Of a stretch of 64,000 bases of DNA, positions 1-10,099 are shown one piece after another (within the stretch, counting starts at the first letter, position 1; the number at the start of each line of letters is the position of its first letter). Source of the DNA: Zeus faber (lineage: Eukaryota; Chordata; Actinopteri; Zeiformes; Zeidae); NCBI GenBank assembly GCA_960531495.1, contig OY482861.1, positions 1,116,001 to 1,180,000 on the forward strand, given 5' to 3'. Position numbers and translations under genes: made by a program. Under the pieces are notes generated by a model. That model was not told the origin of the DNA. It saw only the letters and a program-made list of their open reading frames with translations, and searched no databases.

Positions 1-1530
1 GTAGGGCATCTACCCACGTTAGTTTAGTCGTTTTTGTGATGTTCTGTAGAGACATACTGAGTTGCTGTTTTGTCTCTATCAGCACCTTGGCCATTTTTTC
101 TTTCAACGTCTGGTTTGCACTTTCAACTAGGCCTTTTGACTGGGGGTGATAGACTGAACCAAATCTATGGGAGATACCTAATGCCTGTTCTACCTGGCTG
201 AGTTTTTTATCGCTGGTAAAATGAGATCCATTGTCCGAGCAGATAACTGTGGGGTAACCCCACCGAGGAATGCGTTTTTTCCATAACCATTTAATCACAG
301 ATACTGCATCCTCTCTTTTGCAAGGGACTGCTTCTACCCATTTGGAGAATCGATCTACCATCACGAGTAGGTATCTGTACCCTTGTACTCTGTTGTCCCT
401 GCCCATGCCGGTGTAATCTATGCATATTTCTCTGAAGGGGTAGGGGGGCACTGAGAATGTTCCCAAAGGTCTTTGGTAGACTGTCTTCTTATTTAGCTCG
501 TGACAGACGACGCATTCTGCAATATGGTTGGCCACCATTTCCTCCAGGTAGGGATGCCACCAGTCCTGTTTGAGCCTGTTGGTGGTTCTTTTGGGTCCTT
601 CATGAGTCTGTCCATGTGCATCCTTGATGAGGTAGACCAGGAGTGCGGCTGGTGCTACTGGGCGCCCATCGTGGCTTCTCCATAGGCCGCTGGTGCATGT
701 GGCTCCTTTCTTCTGCCACTGCGAGTGTTCGTTCCATTTCGCTTCTTTCTGCACTTCTTTCAGATGTTCCTCTGACAAATTGAGGGCGTTGTCTTCAGTA
801 AATACAATCATCATTGCTGCGCTTTCTTTTAGGTTCCCTCCTGCTTCTTTTGCTGCTGTGTCGGCTGCGTTTGAATTTCCTTTGGAGTGTCCTTTGCATT
901 TGATGATCTGGATTTTTCGGGGGAGATGTATAGCTTCCAGGAGGGCGAGTATGAGGTCTTTGTGTTTTACCGGGGCTCCTGCTGACGTTTGGAGTCCTCT
1001 TTTCATCCATATGGCTACATCCACGTGAGCTGCAGCGTGTGCGTATGCTGAGTCGGTGAATATGTTTGCATTTTTGTTTTTTGAGATTTTTAATGCTTTC
1101 ACCGAGGCGTCGAGTTCTGCTTTTTGTGCTGATGCTGGTTGTTCTATCATCCCACTTCTTAGGGTGACGTGGTGTCCATTAATTTGTTGAATGGCTGCGT
1201 ATGATGCTCTATTTCCCTCTTCTTCTTTGAAACAACAACCATCTATAAACAGGACAATTTCTGCATCGGGGTCAGATGTTCCATCCAAGTCTGTGCGGCC
1301 CTTTGCTTCCAGTTTCATGAGCTGTACGCAGTCATGGGTGCCATCTGCATACTGTAGTCCGCCGGCCAAGTTGATTCCATCGGCTGTGTACAAGACATTG
1401 TCTCTTTCCAGGGTGACATGCAAGCGCATCTTGTGTTTTGGTGTGGTAAAGGTGAAATCCGTTTGATCGAGGTAGGATTTGACTCCATGAGTGGTATGCA
1501 CGATGGTGGGGTGGTAGAAAGTAATGTGGT
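1..1530 (-). pseudogene. pol: ERV pol: RNase H and integrase, open but cut by window edge
   Basis: One minus-strand frame is free of stops from about 1530 to the window edge. RNase H shows its catalytic Asp in LFIDGCCF (codon 1241-1243), Glu in KAELDAS (1115-1117), Asp in FTDSAYA (1052-1054) and a late Asp in NAADTAA near 860. Integrase follows with an HX3HX29CX2C zinc finger (about 515-625) and the D,D-36-E core: Asp in CIDYTG (416-418), Asp in SDNGSHF (233-235) and Glu in LVESAN (122-124). RNase H removes the RNA strand during reverse transcription, and integrase inserts the cDNA. All visible catalytic residues are present, unlike the broken upstream parts. There is no start codon of its own; it belongs to the Pol polyprotein and is only reachable through upstream frameshifts. 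Confidence 0.88.
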
Positions 1531-2837
1531 CGGTTCTCGTAGGGCGTGTGCGATGGCAGCCGTGTGTCGTCCACATCCGGAGAGTCCATGTTCCACTGTG
1601 TCGAGTTTGCAACTGTGGTGAGCCAGGATCGCGCGCTCACCGTGTCGAGGCTGCCAGAGCACAGCTTGACAATTCCGTGCTTTTCAGTAACGTCCAAATG
1701 GAACGAGGAAGAGATGTCTGGGGTGCATAGGTGTTCGGCCTTCCCCATGAGTTGTTTCAATCTTATGAACGCTTCCTCCGCACTTGTGGTCCAGTTGAGT
1801 GGTGCCTTGACGTTCCGATGGCCAGCTTCCGCAATGGGTTCGCGTGGGGGAACAGTGTGGTCCACATAATCAGCTATGTGGTGTCTGCTATAGCCAGTGA
1901 GTCCCAGGAATGCTAGCATTTGCTGCACGGTGGTGGGTTTAGGGTACTGGAGCATTGCCTGTTGTCTTTCCGGGTTGATGTATCTCTTATCTCCCGTGAT
2001 CCTTTTTCCCAGGAATACCACTTCTGTGCGGCAGACCTGTGCTTTTTCCTTCCTGATTTTGTAGCCACATTTTGCGATGCGCCGTAGCAGGGATTTGGTG
2101 GCCGTGAGGCAATTTTCTACTGTGGTGATGTCCATGAGGATGTCGTCGACATACTGGATGAGTAGGAGTTCCTTGAGATCTGCCTTCAGGCAGGCGTTGA
2201 ATATGGTTGGCGTGCATGTGAATCCTCGTAGCATTCTTGTGTAGGTCTAAGAGCATTTTTTAAATGTGAATGCAAACATATCTTGACTTTCTTTGGCCAA
2301 GGGGAGGCCAAAAAATGCGTTGGCCAGGTCGATGACGGTGAAAAATTGATGACTCGGGGAGCCTGCATGCAGGGCGACATGGGGGTTGGGCACTTTTTCA
2401 GTAATGGGTTGGACCACCTGGTTGATACGTCGCAGATCGTGGACCAGGCGCCATGAGTGTCCTCCAGCCTTGGGTACTGGTAGAATTTGTGTGTTCCACG
2501 GTGAATCCGCTGGTCGTAGAACTCCTGCTTGTAAGAGGCCTTCAATGGTGGAGGCTATTCGAGCAGCTGCCTCGGGCTTGACCTTGTACTGAACTTGCCA
2601 AATGGGCACAGCGTGGGCTTTCACTTTGATGTGTATATTGTGGTGTGGTGTGCAGCCAACGTGGTAGGGGCCGGTGGTCCAGAGGGTTGGCGGTAGTTGG
2701 GCGAACATTTCTGCTGCCAGGGGGTGTTCTTCGATGCTTCCTTGATAAGTTCTTTCCAGGACATTTCTTACATATATGCCTTGTTCGTAGCTGTTGTGTC
2801 CTATTCTCCAAACCGATTTGTCTGGCGTGTGTTGCAA
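1531..2837 (-). pseudogene. pol: ERV pol: reverse transcriptase, with in-frame stop and frameshifts
   Basis: The reverse transcriptase copies genomic RNA into DNA. Fingers and palm are readable: LLQAGVLRPADSPWNTQ near 2540, the first catalytic Asp in VIDLANAFF (2328-2330), and the YVDD box (Asp codons 2142-2147) followed by LGLTGYSRHHI in the thumb region. A TAG at 2247-2249 lies in frame between the first Asp and the YVDD box; the same frame resumes directly after it. The frame is lost near 1680 and shifts again near 1530 before joining RNase H, so the connection domain is scrambled. It also sits in a different frame from protease, with the change near 2835. Non-functional as read. Confidence 0.88.
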
Positions 2838-3637
2838 CAGGGGGTTCGTTGTGGGGACCCAGGTGGGTTGGCGAGGGCTCTTTTGACCATGGGGCCCAAT
2901 TGTTTGGCTGCATGGTTGGCTTCTACGGCTAGGGTCACATGTGGAACTGCGGTGTCGTGAAGTAGATACCAGGATTGTTGGTCTGGTGTCAGGCGGACCG
3001 CTGCTGCAACTCCTTCGTGGCCCAGATAGAAGTCTGTTGTCTGGAGTCGTTCTTGTCGTCCCTCCTTTTTCGCTTCCCAGCCTTCGTCATAGATGTCATC
3101 ACGGTGGCGTGTGAAACAGAGAGTGCAGTGTAGAGGTCCAGCATCGACTTTTTCCAGAGTTGGTAGGTTTACAAAATGCCACCAGCCGGTGAGTGTGGGG
3201 TCGGGGGTGGTATCAGGAGTTCCACCTAAGACGAGTATACGTTCGAGGGGTATTAGCTCTTCTTTTGGCTCAGAGAAACTAACTTCCAGACCGTGGAGGT
3301 TACATATCACAGATGCCCCTGTTCTTCGGAGAAGGTCCCTTCCCATTAGGTTGGTGGGGCAGCTTGGTGAGTAGAGGTTTTGGTGTCTGACTTTGTGAGG
3401 ACCTATCTTGGTAGGGAGGGGTGCGGTGAAGGACTTGTGTCGTCCCAGAGAATCCAACAGTCCGTAATTTCCGAGTGGATAGTTGTATGTAGTACGTAGT
3501 ATGTTGCCGGCCAGGTTCTTCAAGCAAGACACGTGACAGTGACAGTGACAGTAATTCCTTGGAGTGACAGTGATTCCTTGGATTGTACATGGCACTACTG
3601 GTTCGGCATTTATTTTTGTCTGTACCACCACTTCCAT
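2838..3637 (-). pseudogene. pro: ERV pro: retroviral aspartic protease region, active site not visible
   Basis: An open frame continues in phase from gag after the UAG. The conserved protease C-terminal segment NLMGRDLLRRTGASV is clear near 3300-3350, and the N-terminal strand VPCTIQG near 3590. Between them a D-[ST]-G-A active site is expected at about 3480-3530. No frame shows it; the nearest match reads E-P-G in another frame. Just upstream (3531-3585) the DNA holds a short tandem run of GTGACA and a duplicated ATTCCTTGGA, suggesting local slippage that disturbed this part. From about 3250 to 2838 the frame holds a linker I do not recognise, leading to RT. The family is known to cleave Gag and Pol; this copy probably could not. 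Confidence 0.7.
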
Positions 3638-3652
3638 GTCCCCTGGGCGCCT

Positions 3653-3655
3653 CTA
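3653..3655 (-). other. In-frame UAG between gag and pro-pol (candidate readthrough stop)
   Basis: The nucleocapsid frame ends in TAG and the protease frame continues in the same phase directly after it, with AGG CGC CCA GGG downstream. Gamma- and epsilonretroviruses are known to make Gag-Pol by suppressing a UAG at this point. Because this copy has other stops, the UAG alone proves nothing, but position and phase match the family mechanism. Confidence 0.7.
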
Positions 3656-6124
3656 TGCTCCATGCCATGGCGGGGTGTCCATGCGGGGTCCTCCCTTTCC
3701 TCTCGAGGAAGCTCCTCTTCCTCTCTGAGGGGGGCGGTAGGATCCTCTATATAATTGCTGGGGTTGTTGGTTCTGGGGGCATTCCCTTGCCCAGTGGTCA
3801 CTTTGGCCACAGATGAAACATCCTGTAGTTTTCTCGGGTCCTCCCCATCCTCTAGAGGATTGGAATTGTCCTCTCCCTCTCAGTTGCTGCCATTGGGGGG
3901 GGCCTTGGGGGTATGAGGGTGCGGGGGCCCCTGGATACTGCCGCTGGGGATATTCATAGGGAGTCCAGGCCTGCTGCCATTGGGGTAGGTGCTGGGCTGG
4001 TGGGTAGGCGGGGGTTACAGTTAGGGGCTGTGGTCCTGTCCATTGTAGTGGCGCGGTTTGGGGCGGGGCCTGTGCTTCAGGGGTGGTGACTACTGCTTGC
4101 ACAGTTGCTTTCTTCTTTTTGTCCGTATTGACTTCATCTTCCAGTTTTTTTACCTGCATTTTTAGTAGTCTGGTTTGTATGGAATCTTTCTCCAGGAATT
4201 CGTCTTCTTGCTTTTTGATGTGTCTTTCCAGGTGATGGATGAGATGGCTCTCCCACTGTCTCTCGGTCATGTCTGACAGTCAAACTGTGTCTGCGAGCTA
4301 CAGCCTGACATCTCCTGGGAGGCCATTTTGGCATTTGGCATCTGCATGTACATGGGGAGACCCACTAGGCAGGGGTCATGACGTTCTACAGTGCTATCAC
4401 TCCAGAGCTCCTTTGCTCATGTGAGATAGGCGTGTGGTTCTTCCCCATTTTTAAATCTCAGGCCTGCCAGGGCCACTGTGTTGCGTCTGGTCGGCCAGGT
4501 TTCTCTCATGGCTGTCCATATGTCATTCCGCATGTGGTCGAATGGGTGCTCGTGTGCCATGGTGAGGGTTCTAACTTCTCTTTCCAGGGAGGTCAGGGTG
4601 ATGTTTCCTGCTGTGGCGCGGAGAATGGCTCGCACATCTCTTAGGGCTAGTGTGTCAGCCGCTGTGTGGTTTTCGAAGATTCGGATCCATGCTGCAGCTC
4701 CTTTGTCCAACGCTGATAGGTTGCCTTTGAGGGCCTGCATGTCGCGGTGGTACCAGGGAACAAATGTTTCTCTTTTGGCGGACTGCTTTTGTTCCTCCTC
4801 TCGTTGTCTAATTTTCGAGCGGGTAACTATCCCTATTGCTGACGATCTTCTGGCCTGGCTTTTGGATGATGCTATAAGGGTTCCTTTTCTTCTGTTGTCG
4901 TTTGTGTACTCTCCCCGGGAGCTGCCACTGTTTTTGAATGACCACTTTTTTGTCTTAGTCTCGTGGTCTGACATGGGTTCTTCTTCCCAGGAGCGGAGGG
5001 GGGTGGGGTGTCTTTGTTTTGTTTTCTTAAAGGTGTATTTGGGGACTACAGGCGTAGGTGAAGGTGTGGGCTGGCTTCGGGTCTTTTGTTTTTCTTTGGG
5101 TTGTTGTTTGGCTGTAGCGTCTGCAGGAGGTGCTATGAGATGAACATGGGTTGTGTTGGCATCCTCTGGTAGTGGGCCACATTGTCCAGTCAGTGTGACA
5201 GTTGCGTGGCTAACCCTTGTGGTACATTTCTTTTTCCTTTCTTGATGTCTTTTTGTGGTTTTTAGGACTGGCAAGTGCATTCGTCGTCCTCTGTATTAGA
5301 GGAGAGAAACTCTTTGTGTCTGTTTGATTGTTAGGGGGCGATGTCTGATCATTGTCCTTGTTCTCACTGTCAGATGGCTTTGGGGAGGGCTGTACTCGGA
5401 AATGGATTTGGATCGGTCCTTCCATTACTAATACGGGTGCTTGTATTTCTGGCGGGGGTGGGGTGGCTATTTTCTGGTTGCTCAGCACAGGGGGCGCTGT
5501 TGCTTCAGGTGTGTGCTCGGTCTTAGGGTTGTACGGAGAGGGGGGGTGCCGATGTGTTTCTTCATCGGCCAGCAGGGAGGGGTAGAGGGATGGGGTGGTG
5601 TGTGGTTGGAGTGGGGTGTGACCTTGGGGGATGGGTTCGGGGAGGGGTGGTAACTTGTCTTCTTGTGGGGGGTAGGGTTCCTTCTGGGCTTCTACCACTG
5701 CCTTGGTTGCGGCATTTCTGATTTTATTGCGACGTTCGACAATCATTTCCGCTCGAATCCATGCCGTCATTATGTGCTGAACCAGCGCCCATTGTGCACG
5801 CTGCTTGTTTAACTTGCGCTTTCAAGCCCCCATTAATCCAGGGTTGTTTTTTGCATCCACTCCTGCTTCAGCCAGCAGTCTTTTTTCTTCCTCTATCACC
5901 TTGGTGCGGTTTTCTGCTGTCGGGGTAGTGTCTTTCGACCACCACCCTGCTTTGATCCATTTTTGTTCATATTTATGGAATTTCCAAGTTTCTCAAGCAT
6001 GGAACTTTGGCTCTGTTCTGTTCTTGAGCTCAGCTACAGCTTCAATACGAATCTCACTGGTGCCGGGTCTGGGGGATGGGGTCTTTTCCATTATGTTTTT
6101 GAATGGCAGGAGAACAAAAGACAT
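3653..6124 (-). pseudogene. gag: ERV gag, disrupted
   Basis: Gag is the structural polyprotein (matrix, capsid, nucleocapsid). The best start is an ATG at 6122-6124, with a second in-frame ATG at 6089-6091; neither is followed by Gly, so no N-myristoylation signal is seen. A matrix-like part is followed by a proline-rich stretch (about 5300-5660). A capsid-like part around 4420-4800 contains VPWYHRDMQALKGNLSALDK. A lysine/glutamate-rich helical segment lies near 4150-4250, and a Pro/Gln-rich segment near 3900-4050. The nucleocapsid has one CX2CX4HX4C knuckle (CFICGQSDHWAREC, about 3790-3830) and Arg/Gly-rich flanks. TGA stops occur at 5993-5995, 5822-5824 and 4417-4419; frames change near 5210-5280 and 4280. 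The TGAs may be decayed CGA codons (inference). Confidence 0.82.
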
Positions 6125-6289
6125 GGGAAGAAGTGGGAGGGGGAAACCTCAAATGTTCGGATCTCAATGTGTTTCTGGTGCAGCTACGCCACTAGTGGTC
6201 TTTTAGGTTATTACAGGTCAACTTTTTTTTTTTTTTTGTATTTTTGTTTTATATATTGCCCTTTTATCTAGGGCAATTTGAGGAGGTTG

Positions 6290-6480
6290 TTCATACACAT
6301 ACACACACAAAACCTCTATCACACATGCACAGACTCTATCAAACACACACTCTCTTAAACACAAAGACTGTCTCAAACACACACACGCCCGCGGTCTCTC
6401 TCACATTCACACACACGCATGGTACCTCTCTTTCCACACACACAAGGTACCTCGTTGCGCACACTCTCACTCACACAGCC
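6290..6480. repeat. Imperfect CA-rich microsatellite
   Basis: Plus strand rich in ACACAC tracts interrupted by CTCTATC, CTCTTAA and CTCTCTC blocks. It lies inside the retroviral leader and probably grew after insertion (inference). Confidence 0.8.
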
Positions 6481-6661
6481 GGCAATACAATTTTACGCTA
6501 AGTCACGTGAATTGGGCCTTTAACCCTTTAATATTTGGTTTCTCTAAGAACCGGGCCTTTAACCCCTAAATGCTTGGCTTCCTTTTTACTTTAAAAATGA
6601 TTCCGGGCCTTTCACCCTTAAATGAAATTACCGACTATCGACTACCCTTCTGAAGGCTGAG

Positions 6662-6852
6662 TTTAACATTTTTCATTGCCAGACATCACTTAGTTTAGGC
6701 ATTTCGGAGGTCTTTTCAACAACCGGGCCTAAACGGGATTCGGAATTACTTCACGAGTTAAACATTGTTCATCACCAAAACGTCGCTCAGTTTAGGCATA
6801 CTGGATGTATTCTCTACACACGGGCCCAAACGTTACGTGGAATTACTACGCA
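6662..6852. repeat. Two-copy direct repeat of about 95 bp in ERV leader
   Basis: The segment 6662-6754 and the segment 6757-6852 align along their length: both contain TTTAGGCAT, a CGGGCC(T/C)AAACG motif and a closing GGAATTACT. They are clearly diverged from each other, so the duplication is old. Confidence 0.65.
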
Positions 6853-7169
6853 ATTTAAACACACAGCCGCTTCGAAGGGGGGTTTCCTAACCCGTTCCCT
6901 TAACTTACCTTACTACCGTTCTCATCAAACAATCCAATTTCTCCTCTCCACAATATTTAACAATTATTATTCATGCATCATTCAACAATACATCCCCAAA
7001 ACCACAAAGTTGTTCGTCCAGCCTTAAACAGTACAACACTTCCACCTAAAATATTCCTATCTAATCTATGCAGACTTCATGAAATGGCTCTGCTCACCTT
7101 TTAGCGGGTACCCATGGAAGTATCGCAACCGTTCAGGCTTTCGGAACTCCTCTGCAGTCTTGTAATGGG

Positions 7170-7187
7170 ATCACGTCGGGGTCACCA
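7170..7187 (-). other. Primer binding site complementary to tRNA-Trp
   Basis: The minus strand reads TGGTGACCCCGACGTGAT. This is an 18-of-18 complement of the 3' end of vertebrate tRNA-Trp including CCA, as I know that tRNA. It starts 3 nt after the CA that would end the 5' LTR, the expected geometry. This is the site where the primer tRNA starts minus-strand DNA synthesis. Confidence 0.88.
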
Positions 7188-7190
7188 ATT

Positions 7191-7529
7191 TGTCGTGTTC
7201 AAAATTTCCAAATCCGGAATGATGGGATGAAACTGGAACTTTGAGCTACGGAGAGTTTATAGGACGGTTTGAGAATCTACCAAAAAATAAAAAACGTTTT
7301 ACGTCGACGTGGTTAGTCCTAAGCTGCGTGTCTCATCTAGCATACATTTCACCCAGGAGTCTGCAGAAACTTTGTTTCCTCGTCACTTTGTTACAAATGA
7401 CAGACCCCCCTTTGCGAGGCGGTCCCGCCTTTGTTATTTCCCATCTCCCGAGTATCTAGTTTCAGACTCCCCGCTGTGTGTGCGCCAGATTAACCGTTTC
7501 AGTGCCGGTTTCTAACTGGTTGCGTAGTT
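7191..7529 (-). repeat. Probable 5' LTR of the ERV
   Basis: The inner edge at 7191 is well placed: on the plus strand it begins TGTCGTG, so the minus strand ends CACGACA three bases before the primer binding site. The outer edge is a guess: a TGTAACTACG on the minus strand at about 7529 gives a 339-bp LTR with TGT...ACA ends. A TATAAA lies on the minus strand at about 7255, close to the U5 end. No AATAAA was found in the sense direction. The 3' LTR, needed to define the ends, is outside the window. Confidence 0.5.
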
Positions 7530-7783
7530 ACACCCAGTGTCTTTAGACATGTTTTAATTTTGGCTCTGACTGATCAATAAAACTGTATTTCATAATTACC
7601 CACTATATGAATGATAGTAATGTACATGAATAAATTTATGTAATGTATACTGTAGTATACACACATATAGTTTTGCTATCGAGGATTAGTTCAATCTGTA
7701 ATGTTATAGTTATAGTAGTATAGTTATATGTAGTACGTAATAGTTATAGTATATGTATATATATATTTTTTTTTTTTTCTCAC
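7530..7783. other. AT-rich intergenic sequence
   Basis: AT-rich with TATAGT/TAGTATA runs and a T-stretch at about 7768-7779. No ORF or repeat family recognised. Confidence 0.6.
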
Positions 7784-8480
7784 AAAACCCAACAGGAAGT
7801 CGGCCATTTTTAATTTTCCTGACTTTTTAGTCATATTTATGTTTTGTACTTTAGCGAAACTCCTCCTTGGCGATTTATCGGATCGGCTTCAAACTTGACG
7901 AGTGTCTACAAGACACCTTCACAGCTTAACATTATCAAAATATATATATTTTTTGGCACACGGTGTGGGCGTGGCAACACGTTAAATTTCATGTTCCAAA
8001 AGATACTTGGAAATTCACGAAACTTTGTGCACTCGTCAGTCCCAGTGTGGCAATTGATATTCTATGGGTTCCGTGCTTGGGCATGGCAAAATGACCGGAC
8101 ACGCCCTGTTGAAAATTTCAAAACATCAAACCTATTCACTTTTTAACATGAAATTGGGTATATTAATGTAACATCACTAGACTCAAAAAAAATTATATTG
8201 CCGCCATGACCGACACCCAACCAACAGGAAGGTGGCCATATTGGATTTAATGTGCGCAAACTCCTAGGGGATTCATCAGATCGACTTCAAAGTTCGCGAG
8301 TGTCTACAAGACACTTTGGGGATTAAATTTATTAAAACATTGGGTTTTCGTCACACAATGTGGGCATGGCACTGTGTTGAATTGAAGTGTTAACCTGACT
8401 TTTGGGGCCTTAAGAAACTCGAAAAATCACAAAACTTTACACACTCAAGATCAAACCTATTCACTTTTTTAGTATCTCCT
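7784..8480 (+). repeat. Two diverged tandem copies of a fish-type dispersed repeat
   Basis: Copy 1 (about 7784-8210) and copy 2 (about 8217-8480) both begin with CCAACAGGAAG followed by GGCCAT. Both contain AAACTCCT, a GATCGRCTTCAAA motif and GAGTGTCTACAAGACAC, and end in TCAAACCTATTCACTTTTT. Copy 2 is shorter. Repeats beginning with AACAGGAAGTnGGCCAT are, to my knowledge, common in teleost genomes; no coding capacity is seen. Confidence 0.6.
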
Positions 8481-8759
8481 CCGAGATCTGCATAGAATTC
8501 CGGCAGGTTTTCCTCTTGTCTTTCTCCTCCGTCGGCGTATTGGTAAACACAGTGGCGGTAGGACAAAGAGATCTTAGTACGTACTCCGGTAAGTTGCGAA
8601 AAAGTCCGTATGAGGTGTCGAACAGACGTCCAGGAGTGCTTGTCGTTCATATTGTAATAGCGACAGTGCACTGCATGCAAAAATAAGAACAATACAAATA
8701 GTAATAAACACAAAACTAAGAGTTGAATGCAGAGCCGGTGTGTCCATACTACGGCGCAC
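8465..8759 (-). pseudogene. Decayed fragment resembling the N-terminus of a fish non-LTR element protein
   Basis: The minus strand has a start at 8757-8759 followed by a hydrophobic segment (about residues 14-34) and then LLQYERQALLDVC. In another frame LPEYVLRSLCP and a basic stretch follow. The pattern Y-x-R-x-x-LLD then LP...LRxLCP recalls N-terminal regions of some fish retrotransposon ORFs. Recognition is from memory of the pattern only; it is frameshifted and short. A chance ORF remains possible. Confidence 0.28.
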
Positions 8760-9639
8760 CCGGAAGTTAGTCCGGGTTAACTCATAAGTTAGCTAGCTTC
8801 CTCTGCTGAACCAATATTTTACTAAAATGACTTTTACAACTCTCTTTGCTCCAACTTCCATCCTTAACAAAGAATCCCAAATGCATCATTTGCTAACTTT
8901 CCCACTTTCATTGTCTTTCACATCAACTTCCATAATCATTTCAGCCTGTCAACTAACTTTACAGCTCTCTCGCCTTGTTATATTTTTTTCAAATAAATTT
9001 AAAGCCTTACAGTATCCTTTCCAGAAATCCTACCAGATATTTAGATTATAACGCTACTTTTAAACCAAGGACTCCTGTGGGAAACTAGTTTGACATGTTG
9101 TGTACAACACACATACTATGCTTACTGTATCTCACATTTATACATTTGCTTGTTTTTAATCGCGATTTTCATCAGCCATGTAGCTAAACATACCCCGAGA
9201 CACTGATAAAATGTCTCCGAACTCATCTCATCCATACGTGCTCCAGAGTGATCCATCGGCCAGGCGGTCACACGCCTCAAACACCATTTCAATCACCCAA
9301 GGATTCATTCATTCAACGCTTTTGCTAGGATGGGTCAAGAATAATCTATAATAATCATGTATTTAATAATGTCGATTTTATTATTGGATAACATAAAGCA
9401 AATAAACAGACAAAAACCACGATTCTCTTGATCAATGCAAAATTGGCTACTTCATAAGTAAGGCATACATTTTTAATGTACAACACATCTCTGAGTACTT
9501 AAAAAAGCCCTCTATATAATACATTTCTCTTTATTCTTCTTCATAATATTGTTCTTATACTGTAGCTAACCAATAATAAATGAAATACTTTTTACCATTA
9601 ATGCAACTTCTGGTGCTCCTTCGTTTTGCTGATGGCCTT
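8760..9639. other. Intergenic sequence, no gene seen
   Basis: AT-rich unique-looking DNA. The short ORF on the plus strand around 8827-9051 has no domain and low-complexity composition. Nothing else is supported. Confidence 0.6.
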
Positions 9640-9855
9640 CTAGTCTGGATCATACGTTGTGAGGTTAAGCTTAATGCAGGCGTTGAGGCTTCCATCAGTT
9701 AAACTTAAGCGTAGGATGGTCTTAATGTTTCTCAGATGCGAGAAAGACTGCTCACATGCATTTGTAAAGCCAAACATGGTCAATACGGCATTACTCACAC
9801 GCTGCATTGTGTGCTGTGTGACGGGACGCTCGTTCCAAGTTTTAAGAATCAGCTG
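9640..9855 (-). pseudogene. hAT-family transposase, C-terminal dimerisation domain fragment
   Basis: The minus strand ends in TAG at 9640-9642 and reads about 70 codons with FTNACEQSFSHLRNIKT, then SLTDGSLNACIKLNL and TTYDPD at the end. The Cys-Glu-x-x-Phe-Ser, Lys-Thr and Leu-Thr-Asp spacing is that of the hAT dimerisation domain (hATC). Upstream catalytic and BED-finger parts are missing; about 600 bp to the right a hAT-like terminal repeat closes the presumed element. Internally deleted and dead. Confidence 0.62.
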
Positions 9856-9864
9856 GTCTTCAGT

Positions 9865-9888
9865 TTCAAGTTCAAGTTCAAGTTCAAG
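9865..9888 (+). repeat. TTCAAG hexamer microsatellite
   Basis: Four exact TTCAAG units followed by AGATTATTTGTCACATACAT. A TTCAAG run followed by a TTTGTCA-like motif resembles the 3' end of some fish LINEs, but no LINE body precedes it. Confidence 0.55.
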
Positions 9889-10063
9889 AGATTATTTGTC
9901 ACATACATATTGAAGTTTTTTCGACTTCTGTCCACTTTTGTTCAGCTGATTGGTCCGACTCGAGGCAGGGAGTTTTCTTAATGTTTGTCTGTCTTACAGA
10001 GGGGATCGGCGCATGGGCTCGTAAGCAGTCCAGCAGTGGAACGCCATTCCTCCTGCTCCCAAG

Positions 10064-10099
10064 AGGATCATTATTATCCACAATTATTATAATGATCCT
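10064..10099. repeat. Inverted repeat (14-bp arms)
   Basis: AGGATCATTATTAT (10064-10077) is followed after 8 bases by ATTATAATGATCCT (10086-10099), complementary apart from an AT-rich offset next to the loop. It lies inside the presumed hAT-derived stretch; function unknown. Confidence 0.6.

Larger units (their letters stand above)
6125..7169 (-). other. ERV leader between primer binding site and gag
   Basis: About 1 kb with no supported ORF. It holds a T-run on the plus strand (about 6221-6237), a CA-rich low-complexity block, three copies of a GGGCCTTTAACCC-like motif (6514-6530, 6551-6572, 6603-6624) and a diverged direct duplication of about 95 bp. In this family the leader usually carries the packaging signal and a splice donor; I could not place either. 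Confidence 0.6.
1..7529 (-). mobile_element. Endogenous retrovirus, class I (gamma/epsilon-like), 5' part, degenerate
   Basis: Reading the minus strand from right to left gives LTR, primer binding site, leader, gag, UAG, pro, RT, RNase H and integrase in canonical retroviral order; env and the 3' LTR would lie beyond the left window edge. One CCHC knuckle, gag and pol joined in frame through a UAG, a YVDD polymerase box and an HX3HX29CX2C integrase finger fit gamma/epsilon-type (class I) elements. Gag and pol contain in-frame stops at 5993-5995, 5822-5824, 4417-4419 and 2247-2249. Frame changes lie near 5210-5280, 4280, 2835, 1680 and 1530. As it stands the copy cannot make a continuous Gag or Pol. 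Class is inferred from motifs, not from a tree. Confidence 0.9.

Noticed and set aside
500..6500. Plus-strand ORFs across the ERV
   Set aside because: They are antisense shadows of gag and pol, have no domains, and several are proline- or cysteine-poor low-complexity translations of the coding strand's complement.
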